A program made the position numbers and the translations under genes. From positions 1 through 28,263 of the forward strand of contig CALAGB010000144.1 in NCBI GenBank assembly GCA_937891245.1: a stretch of DNA of 28,263 nucleotides, given 5' to 3'. This document shows positions 1-5,785 of the stretch, one piece after another (position 1 is the stretch's first letter; each line of letters begins with the position of its first letter). The notes below the pieces were generated by a model. The model did no database searches. It worked only from the letters and a program-made list of their open reading frames with translations, and was not told the origin of the DNA. The stretch is from an uncultured Thermomicrobiales bacterium (GTDB taxonomy: Bacteria; Chloroflexota; Chloroflexia; Thermomicrobiales; Thermomicrobiaceae).

Positions 1-308
1 CCCGCCAGTTCCGCCGTGCGGGGGAAACGCGTGAGCGCGATGTTCATCGACGAATGCCCCTGGTATTGAAGCGACTGTTGGAAATTGCCCCGAACCGCAT
101 CGCCAAGAAATTTGACATATTGCACGTAGAGCGGCTGATCGAGCCCGAGCCGCTCCTTCATCGCGTTGATGGCGTCGGCCGATGCGTTCGGCCCGAGAAT
201 CAGCGCAGCCGGATCGCCGGAGAGATTCGAGATGATGAAGACGGCGGTGATTACGCCGAGGATGACGAAGATCGATTGAATGACGCGTCGGATGATGTAT
301 TGCGTCAC
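1..308 (-). CDS. Peptide/nickel-type ABC transporter permease, DppB/OppB family (3' end cut by window)
   Basis: This is the N-terminal part (about 102 residues) of an inner-membrane permease of the binding-protein-dependent dipeptide/oligopeptide/nickel family. The visible protein begins MTQYIIRRVIQSIFVILGVI, the usual positively charged start followed by transmembrane helix 1, and continues with GDPAALILGPNAS and a KERLGLDQPLYVQY segment, both characteristic of DppB/OppB N-termini. The start is GTG at 306-308, preceded by AGGAG about 9 nt upstream. It lies 229 bp downstream of the substrate-binding protein on the same strand, so it is the next gene of that import operon. The second permease and the ATPases would be expected to the left of the window. 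The substrate cannot be told from this fragment. The family call is firm; the partner assignment is inference from position. Confidence 0.9.
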   Translation of the reverse strand, partial: MTQYIIRRVIQSIFVILGVITAVFIISNLSGDPAALILGPNASADAINAMKERLGLDQPLYVQYVKFLGDAVRGNFQQSLQYQGHSSMNIALTRFPRTAELA

Positions 309-347
309 GACTGTTCGCTCCTAACTGGCCGTTGCCGTCCGCCCCTC

Positions 348-370
348 GTCACCCTGAACCGCCGTGAAGG
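348..370 (+). repeat. Solitary GTCAYYCTGA-type repeat fragment
   Basis: The sequence GTCACCCTGAACCGCCGTGA followed by AGG is a diverged match to the repeat core GTCAC(T/C)CTGAGCCGCAGCGAAG seen several times at 22334-22487. It sits in the non-coding gap between the binding-protein and permease genes. It is read here as an interspersed repeat relic. The match is short and partial, so confidence is limited. Confidence 0.4.
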
Positions 371-417
371 CGCTCCCTTGACGTGTGCCGACAAGCACGC
401 GGCAGGGATACGGGAGA

Positions 418-440
418 GGGGACCCGCTCGCGGGTACCCC
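418..440 (-). other. Stem-loop in the gap between binding protein and permease genes
   Basis: GGGGACCCG (418-426) can pair with CGGGTACCCC (431-440), with one bulged A and a CTCG tetraloop, giving a very GC-rich hairpin in the intercistronic gap. It may protect mRNA ends or be part of the same repeat relic as the neighbouring 348-370 element. No T-tract follows it on either strand. Confidence 0.4.
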
Positions 441-478
441 TTCGTTGTGGCCGAGGATGATGGAGGGAGACGGGCAGC

Positions 479-516
479 GCCCCAGGATGCCTGAGAATTA
501 CCGGACATCCTGGGGC
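479..516 (-). terminator. Perfect 11-bp stem-loop just after the binding-protein gene
   Basis: GCCCCAGGATG (479-489) and CATCCTGGGGC (506-516) are perfect reverse complements around a 16-nt loop. The structure begins 22 nt after the stop codon of the substrate-binding-protein gene on the minus strand. No run of T follows, so complete intrinsic termination is not assured. Partial termination or 3'-end stabilisation of the binding-protein message is the better reading. In ABC import operons the binding protein is often made in excess over the permease by such means, and that role is inferred here. Confidence 0.55.
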
Positions 517-537
517 AAACGGTCGATGTACCTCACC

Positions 538-2349
538 CTAGGCGGTATTCCATTTCATCTCCCAGGCCCAAACCATTTCATCGTGGCGCGCCTCCCATTG
601 CACCCAGTTATTGACACCGAAGATATCGACCAACTGGTACATGAAAAGCGCGGCGCCGTCGTCGTACATAATCTTCTGCGCTTTCGCATAGAGATCCAGG
701 CGCTTTTGGATGTCGAGTTCGGTGCGAGCCGCGGTGATGACGTCTTCCAGATCTTTGTTGCAACCGTACGGGCGGCGGAAGTCGGGGAACTGCTGGGCCG
801 CTTCGCAGCTGAACAATGGGATGAACGTGTTGTCTGCGTCGAAGAACCAGTTGCCCCAGGAGGCGAAGTCCAGTCCCGGTGTTTGGCTCTTTGTCTGCAT
901 GTCGGTCAACACCGAGGAATCGAGCAGATTTGTTTTGCACTTGATGCCGGCGTTCGCCATCTCCTGGGCCATCGCCTCGGCGACCTCTTTGTCCTTGGTA
1001 TAGCGGCCCTGGATGTACCAGATATCGATCTCGATACCGTCGGCGTGGCCGGCTTCCTTGAGCAACGACTTCGCCTTATCCGGATCGTTGGGATATGGTT
1101 TGAGGTTCGGATCATAACCGAAGCACCAGATCGGAAGGACAGTCGAGACGCGATGCCCGTTGCCGACCAGGACCGATTCGATGACCCCGTCGACATTGGC
1201 CGCATAGTTGATCGCCTGACGTATCCTCGGGTCCTTGTACAGTTCCTCCGACACGGTGACGTAATAGAACGGCACACGATTGCTGACAGCGCGGCTAATA
1301 CGCGCGCGCCCACCGGAATTGACGCCATCCATATCCTCCGGGGGGATATCTTTGGCGATATGAACCTGACCGGAGCGCAGCGCGGCCACGCGCGTCGCCG
1401 CTTCGGTGATGGTGTGAAAGCGTACGTTCTTAATCTCCGGCTTATCGCCCCAGTAGCCGTCCCACGCTTCGAGGACCATATCCTCTTTCGGCTTCCAGCT
1501 GGTCAGCTTGTACGGGCCGGTGCCGAACGCCTCGTTCGCGACGGTATCAGCGCCCTGTGAGGCCCACTTCGGCGGCACCATTGTCATGGCGAAGCCGGAC
1601 ATCCGCGCGAGCAGCGCCGGATCGGGCTGCACGGTGTTGACGTTCACCGTGTATTCGTCTACGACATCAACGCTCTTGATCGTGAGATACGAGCTGCGAG
1701 CGTCGCTCGGCGTTTCATCGCTGAGCGGGCGCATGATGCTGTATTTCACGGCTTCGGCATTGAACGGTTCGCCGTTCTGGAACGTCACGCCCTGGCGGAG
1801 CTTGAACTGCATCGTCGTCGGGTTGATGCGGTTCCACTCGGTCGCCAGGTGCGGCGAGATCGTCTGCAGGTCGCGTTCGAACTTGACGAGCGGCTCGTAA
1901 ATGTGGCGGAGCTTCGCCTCGTCGGTAGTGGCAACATGGAGTTGCGGGTCGATGCCGTGCGTCGTCAGCTGGTCGATGCCGTAGGAAACGATCAACTCAT
2001 TCGGCTTATCTCCCTGCGGTTTCCCGATCGGCGGATTGTCGAACTCCGGAATCGGAATACCGCGGACCGGATTGGTGTTGCCGGTCGCGGCGGCCGTGCC
2101 GGCCGATCCCGGCGCACTGGTGCTCGACGCGCTGGCGGCGTTGCCGGAGGAGCTGGCGGCAGTACCACCGGTACTGGCGACCTCTGTGGAACCGGAAGAA
2201 GATGTGCTGGTTGAATTGCTGCTCTTGCCGCAGGCGGCCAGGACCGCCGCCGCGACGGCGCTCGCACTCGCCCCAACGAATGTGCGCCGGCTCAGATGAA
2301 TGCTGATGCTCCGCATCTTCTCGAGATATTTGTTCTCGTTTTCCGACAT
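538..2349 (-). CDS. ABC transporter substrate-binding protein, family 5 (SBP_bac_5), Tat-type lipoprotein
   Basis: 603-aa extracytoplasmic solute receptor of the peptide/nickel/glutathione class. Residues 20-40 hold a twin-arginine motif (SRRTFVG), a hydrophobic stretch and a lipobox ending LAAC, so Cys40 should be lipidated after Tat export. Residues 41 to about 95 form a Ser/Thr/Gly/Ala-rich tether. The SBP_bac_5 body follows, with the family landmarks HIYEPLVKFE, SPHLATEW, KFKLRQGVTFQNGEPFNAEAVKYS-like text and AFGTGPYKL. The ATG at 2347-2349 is preferred over a longer upstream reading because GGAGGAG lies 7 nt before it. It stands between the PLP enzyme gene (68 bp upstream) and the permease. 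Its neighbour ggt suggests gamma-glutamyl or other peptides as ligands, but family 5 receptors are broad and the substrate is unproven. Confidence 0.93.
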   Translation of the reverse strand: MSENENKYLEKMRSISIHLSRRTFVGASASAVAAAVLAACGKSSNSTSTSSSGSTEVASTGGTAASSSGNAASASSTSAPGSAGTAAATGNTNPVRGIPIPEFDNPPIGKPQGDKPNELIVSYGIDQLTTHGIDPQLHVATTDEAKLRHIYEPLVKFERDLQTISPHLATEWNRINPTTMQFKLRQGVTFQNGEPFNAEAVKYSIMRPLSDETPSDARSSYLTIKSVDVVDEYTVNVNTVQPDPALLARMSGFAMTMVPPKWASQGADTVANEAFGTGPYKLTSWKPKEDMVLEAWDGYWGDKPEIKNVRFHTITEAATRVAALRSGQVHIAKDIPPEDMDGVNSGGRARISRAVSNRVPFYYVTVSEELYKDPRIRQAINYAANVDGVIESVLVGNGHRVSTVLPIWCFGYDPNLKPYPNDPDKAKSLLKEAGHADGIEIDIWYIQGRYTKDKEVAEAMAQEMANAGIKCKTNLLDSSVLTDMQTKSQTPGLDFASWGNWFFDADNTFIPLFSCEAAQQFPDFRRPYGCNKDLEDVITAARTELDIQKRLDLYAKAQKIMYDDGAALFMYQLVDIFGVNNWVQWEARHDEMVWAWEMKWNTA

Positions 2350-2380
2350 GACAGATCTCCTCCGAATGTCGTTGCGCACC

Positions 2381-2399
2381 GGTCGTGTCACTCACGACC
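2381..2399 (-). other. Perfect 7-bp stem-loop upstream of the binding-protein gene
   Basis: GGTCGTG (2381-2387) and CACGACC (2393-2399) pair perfectly around a 5-nt loop. The hairpin lies in the 68-bp gap between the PLP enzyme gene and the start of the binding-protein gene, about 20 nt before the latter's ribosome-binding site. It could mark an mRNA processing or stabilising element within the operon. No T-tract is present. Confidence 0.45.
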
Positions 2400-2417
2400 A
2401 CACCACGTTGTTCCCCC

Positions 2418-3488
2418 CTATGCGTTCTCCTCCTGTCGTAGTCCGCCCAGGATTTCCCCGGCGTAGGCGAACGTGATCGGCAAGCCGCCCGTGTGCACGA
2501 AGACCACGGTATCGGTCGGGCCGATGGCTCCCGTCCGCACCTGATCGATCAGCGCGGAACACGCTTTCGCGGTATAGACCGGATCGAGGATCAGCGCCTC
2601 GGTTCGTCCGAGCAGGCGGATGGCGTCGATCCCTGCTTTCGTCGGCACGCCGTAGCGCTCGCCGACGTATTCGTCATGAACGACGATGTCCGATGGTTCG
2701 AGGCGGATGTCGATGCCGAGCAGTTCGGCGGCGCCGTTGGCCGATTTGCACACGCTCGACTCGATGCTCGCGCGGTCGTGGGAAACGCTCACCGGATGAA
2801 CGACGTATGGTGCGCCGAGCAGCTTTCCGCCCAGCGCCAATCCGGCGGCGGAATTGCCGGCGGCCAGGAAGATATGGGTCGCCGCCGACTGCAGCGCGTT
2901 AAGCTGGTCGAGCAGTTCGACCGTCGCACCGAGGTAGGCGATCGACCCGGCGATCATCGAGAATGGATCGTGCGGCACGTTGTAGACGATGTGCCCATCC
3001 GCCTCGAGGTCGGCGATCAACGAGTTCAGCAGCAGATCGATGGTGGCTGCATCGTTGTTCGGCGCCTCGATAATTTGGGCGCCCAGGATATGGTCGAGCA
3101 GCAGATTACCGTTGATCGGCTCGTCCTTTGCGCTCGGGATCTTGATGATGTAGCTCGTCAGCCCGAACTTCGAGGCGAGCGCCGTGTGCAGGCGCGCGTG
3201 GTTGGACTGGGCGACGTTCGTCACCACGAGCGAATCGGCCCCCTTGCGCTTCATATCGCCAAGGCGGTATTCCAGATGTCGCACTTTGTTGCCGCCCAGG
3301 GCCAGACCGGTTTGATCATCGCGTTTGATCAGGATGCGTGGCGCGTTCGTACCCAGCGCCGAGCGGAGTCGAGGTGCCTCGTCGAGCGGCGTCGGCAGAT
3401 AGGCGAGCGGGACGCGCGGCTGCGTTCCGATCAATGCGAGCAGTTCGGCGCGTGACAGGGTGCCCGTGCGTGCTGAGGCGTACGTCAT
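2418..3488 (-). CDS. PLP-dependent D-cysteine desulfhydrase / ACC deaminase family enzyme
   Basis: 356-aa fold-type II pyridoxal-phosphate enzyme. The N-terminal part reads LAYLPTPLDEAPRL, then LIKRDDQTG and GGNKVRHLE, in which Lys68 should form the Schiff base. SNHARLH follows, and near the C-terminus are LDPVYTAKA and VFVHTGGLP, all hallmarks of the D-cysteine desulfhydrase/ACC deaminase family. Family members release pyruvate (or 2-oxobutyrate), ammonia and sometimes sulfide. One oddity is the phosphate-binding loop, which here reads AAGNSAAG where relatives usually have GSGGTxAG. The ATG at 3486-3488 is chosen because GAGAGG precedes it by about 10 nt; a GTG six codons upstream has no good site. 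It lies directly downstream of ggt, which suits breakdown of a cysteine-containing peptide, but the exact amino acid substrate is unknown. Confidence 0.85.
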   Translation of the reverse strand: MTYASARTGTLSRAELLALIGTQPRVPLAYLPTPLDEAPRLRSALGTNAPRILIKRDDQTGLALGGNKVRHLEYRLGDMKRKGADSLVVTNVAQSNHARLHTALASKFGLTSYIIKIPSAKDEPINGNLLLDHILGAQIIEAPNNDAATIDLLLNSLIADLEADGHIVYNVPHDPFSMIAGSIAYLGATVELLDQLNALQSAATHIFLAAGNSAAGLALGGKLLGAPYVVHPVSVSHDRASIESSVCKSANGAAELLGIDIRLEPSDIVVHDEYVGERYGVPTKAGIDAIRLLGRTEALILDPVYTAKACSALIDQVRTGAIGPTDTVVFVHTGGLPITFAYAGEILGGLRQEENA

Positions 3489-3517
3489 ACCGGTCTGACC
3501 TCTCACTGTCTCGTCGT

Positions 3518-3552
3518 TCGGTGGGGACGCGGATTGTCGATCGGCCCACCGA
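3518..3552 (-). other. 8-bp stem-loop between the ggt-like and PLP enzyme genes
   Basis: TCGGTGGG (3518-3525) and CCCACCGA (3545-3552) are perfect complements with a 19-nt loop. They fall in the 104-bp gap between the ggt-like stop and the PLP gene start. It may be an intra-operon processing or attenuation structure. The large loop lowers the confidence. Confidence 0.35.
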
Positions 3553-3592
3553 CGAACGCTGGTGCGGCTGGATTGCGGCGACGTGCTGACGA

Positions 3593-5227
3593 TTAGAAGG
3601 CGAGGCCGTAGCCGTCGCGTCGCGGATCTGCTCCAGCGAAAAACGCCCCGCTGTCCGGATCGATCATGATGCCCTGGCCACCGCCGAAGAACGGGGTCCA
3701 GTTGTCCAGCACATTGACCTCATGCCCCTTCTGCCGCAGGCCGTCGAGCACCTCGGCCGGCACGCGCCCTTCAATCGGTAGCTCCATGCCGGTTCCGGTA
3801 CGGAAACGGGGCGCTTCGATGGCGGCCTGAATGCTGAAGCCGTGGTCGAGGACGTTCATCATCATCTGCGGCGTCGTCTGCATGATGCCGAAGGAGCCGG
3901 GCGTGCCGACCATGCAGAAGAGCCGGCCGTCGCGCCAGATTTGCGAAGGCGAGAGGCACATCTCAACTTTCTTGTTCGGCGCGATGACGTTGGGACTTTC
4001 GGGATCGAGATCGAACCAGTGGGCGAAGTTGTTGAGCGAGAGCCCGGTCGAGCCATGAACGACGCCGGAGCCGAAACCGCCGCCGAGCGTCTGTGTGCAG
4101 GCGACGGCGTTGCCGTCCGCGTCGGCGGTGACGAAGTGCGTCGTGCTCTCGCGCATGATGCTCTCCATGCTGCCGGGCAGGATCTCCTGGGGGAGTTTGT
4201 GCGAGGTGAAGCGCTCGCCGCCGCTATAGCCGGCGCGGTCGGGATCGATCAGCGCGCGGCGTTCAGCGGCGTATGACTTCGAGAGGAGTTGCGCGATCGG
4301 TGACGCCGGGTCCGGCGCGTAGGTCGTGCGATCGGCCACGGCCAGCTTCATCGCCTCGGCGAGCAGATGGATGTACTGCGTCGAGTTCTGACCGAGTTCG
4401 GCCATGTCAAAACCCTCGACAAGATTCAGGGTTTCAAGGTACTGCATCCCGCTGCAGGGGAGCGGTGGGCAAAAAATGTCGTACCCACGATAGTTCGTGG
4501 TGATCGGTTCCTGCCAGGTCGGCTCGTAGCTCGCCAGATCTTCTTCCGTGATCAGTCCGCCGTGCGCCTGCGAGAAGCGGGCGATTTCCTTGCCGATCGG
4601 ACCACGGTAGAAGGCGTCAATGCCACCTTCGACGAGCGTGCGGAAGGTGCGTGCCAGGTCGCTCTGGATGAGGATCTCGCCGGGGGCCGGCGTCTCGCCC
4701 TGATGCAAATAGGCGCGGCTCGATGTTTCCCATTGGCGCAAGCGATCACGCGAATTGAGCATGAACTGGCTGTTTTTGATCGTAACCGGGAAGCCGTTCT
4801 CCGCCAGGTCGATCGCCGGGGCGAAGACGGCGGAGCGGTCGAGCGTGCCGAAGCGGGCATGCGCCGTGAGCCAGCCGCCGGCGGCACCCGGCACGAGGGG
4901 TGAGCGAATGCCGTCGTCTTTCGCGTTGTCGTTCGCGAATTGATCGGGAGTGGCCGCGGCGGGCGCACGCCCGATGTAATCGAGCACGATCGGACTGGTG
5001 GCGTTGGCCGTCTTGATCACCATGTAGCCGACGCCGCCGGCACCAGACATGTACGGCTCGACGACGTTCAGCGCCGCCGCGACGGCGACAGCCGCGTCGA
5101 TCGCGTTGCCGCCACGTTGCAGCATTGCGAGTCCGGCCAGAGATGCCAGGGGATGCGCGGATGCGATGGCCCCATGTCGTCCGGTGACCGCTGGGCGGTG
5201 CGCGAGTCCTCGATTCGGCCAAGCCAA
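3593..5227 (-). CDS. ggt: Gamma-glutamyltransferase-family Ntn hydrolase, cytoplasmic form
   Basis: 544-aa autoprocessing hydrolase of the GGT family, which cleaves gamma-glutamyl amides such as glutathione or related acyl amides. N-terminal landmarks are HPLASLAG, GGNAIDAAVA and LNVVEPYMSG. Self-cleavage is expected before Thr362 in ESTTHF, which becomes the nucleophile of the small subunit; DGNAVACTQTLGGGFGS and GTPGSFGIMQT follow. No signal peptide is visible, so it should act in the cytoplasm. The Arg that in E. coli GGT binds the substrate alpha-carboxylate (REMAP segment) is replaced: here the aligned text is DYIGRAP, with Ile85 at that place. The specificity may therefore be non-classical. 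The start is TTG at 5225-5227, supported by AAGGAGG 6 nt upstream. It is the first gene of the import operon behind the promoter at 5496-5524. Confidence 0.9.
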   Translation of the reverse strand: MAWPNRGLAHRPAVTGRHGAIASAHPLASLAGLAMLQRGGNAIDAAVAVAAALNVVEPYMSGAGGVGYMVIKTANATSPIVLDYIGRAPAAATPDQFANDNAKDDGIRSPLVPGAAGGWLTAHARFGTLDRSAVFAPAIDLAENGFPVTIKNSQFMLNSRDRLRQWETSSRAYLHQGETPAPGEILIQSDLARTFRTLVEGGIDAFYRGPIGKEIARFSQAHGGLITEEDLASYEPTWQEPITTNYRGYDIFCPPLPCSGMQYLETLNLVEGFDMAELGQNSTQYIHLLAEAMKLAVADRTTYAPDPASPIAQLLSKSYAAERRALIDPDRAGYSGGERFTSHKLPQEILPGSMESIMRESTTHFVTADADGNAVACTQTLGGGFGSGVVHGSTGLSLNNFAHWFDLDPESPNVIAPNKKVEMCLSPSQIWRDGRLFCMVGTPGSFGIMQTTPQMMMNVLDHGFSIQAAIEAPRFRTGTGMELPIEGRVPAEVLDGLRQKGHEVNVLDNWTPFFGGGQGIMIDPDSGAFFAGADPRRDGYGLAF

Positions 5228-5495
5228 AGTGAGCCTCCTTCATCAGCTTCCTCGGGGCGGAGTTGCCCCATGTCCACGTGGCGGCTGTTCGATGTCGTGC
5301 AGTCGACCATGACCCGGGGCTGGGATGCGCAATGGAGGATAAGATAAAAGCCAGATACGACTGCACGCGAGACAGAAGTCATGAGTACGAACAGCAGATG
5401 ATGCTTCAATACTCACGCCTAACGCCGCCCTAAACTCGTTTCCGTGGCGTCGTATGCGAATCGATATTTCACAGTTTCGTTGCGATCTTTTATCT

Positions 5496-5524
5496 ACTAT
5501 AACCGTCTCAATTTTTGCTGTCAA
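5496..5524 (-). promoter_or_regulatory. Near-consensus sigma-70 promoter for the ggt-like import operon
   Basis: Read on the minus strand, TTGACA (5519-5524) and TATAGT (5496-5501) are separated by exactly 17 nt, which is an essentially consensus vegetative promoter. Transcription should start near 5489, giving an untranslated leader of about 260 nt before the TTG start of the ggt-like gene. Such a long leader leaves room for post-transcriptional control, although no known riboswitch class was recognised. Confidence 0.7.
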
Positions 5525-5597
5525 TACCAGGGCGTCCGTGCATGGGCGACGCTCGGTCGTGAAATCGGGCATCCATAGAAACCCAACCCAAATGAAC

Positions 5598-5614
5598 CGT
5601 ACTTCCATAGTACG
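5598..5614. promoter_or_regulatory. Perfect 6+6 palindrome, possible operator
   Basis: CGTACT-TCCAT-AGTACG is a perfect inverted repeat with a 5-nt spacer. It lies about 75 bp upstream of the -35 box of the ggt-operon promoter and about 170 bp upstream of the plus-strand gene. Size and symmetry suit a dimeric regulator, but chance occurrence is possible. Confidence 0.35.
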
Positions 5615-5785
5615 ATTGTCTCTGGCCAGTAGCCCATCACTCTCATACGGTTAGTTCGGCATGAAATCCGGCGTCGCCTGTTCGGCGTCAACCGGACGCC
5701 GAGTCATCGACGAGGTGCAGGCGGCTCGGAGTTGAGCGTGGTTCGCCGCCACGCGAGCCGCGACCGCAGCTATGGAGCGTACTGT

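Larger units (their letters stand above)
5228..5785. other. Long divergent intergenic region with promoter and palindrome
   Basis: 558 bp separate the ggt-like gene (minus) from the Tat-exported protein gene (plus). No convincing gene was found in it. It contains an AT-richer core around 5464-5525 with a strong minus-strand promoter, and a short palindrome at 5598-5614. No clear promoter for the plus-strand gene was recognised. Confidence 0.6.

Noticed and set aside
2493..3455. 320-aa plus-strand open frame opposite the PLP enzyme
   Set aside because: It lacks recognisable motifs and its composition mirrors the PLP enzyme on the other strand.
5732..5785. 18-residue N-terminal extension of the Tat-exported protein from a TTG
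   Set aside because: It would place the twin-arginine motif too far from the N-terminus; the ATG at 5786 has a proper ribosome site.
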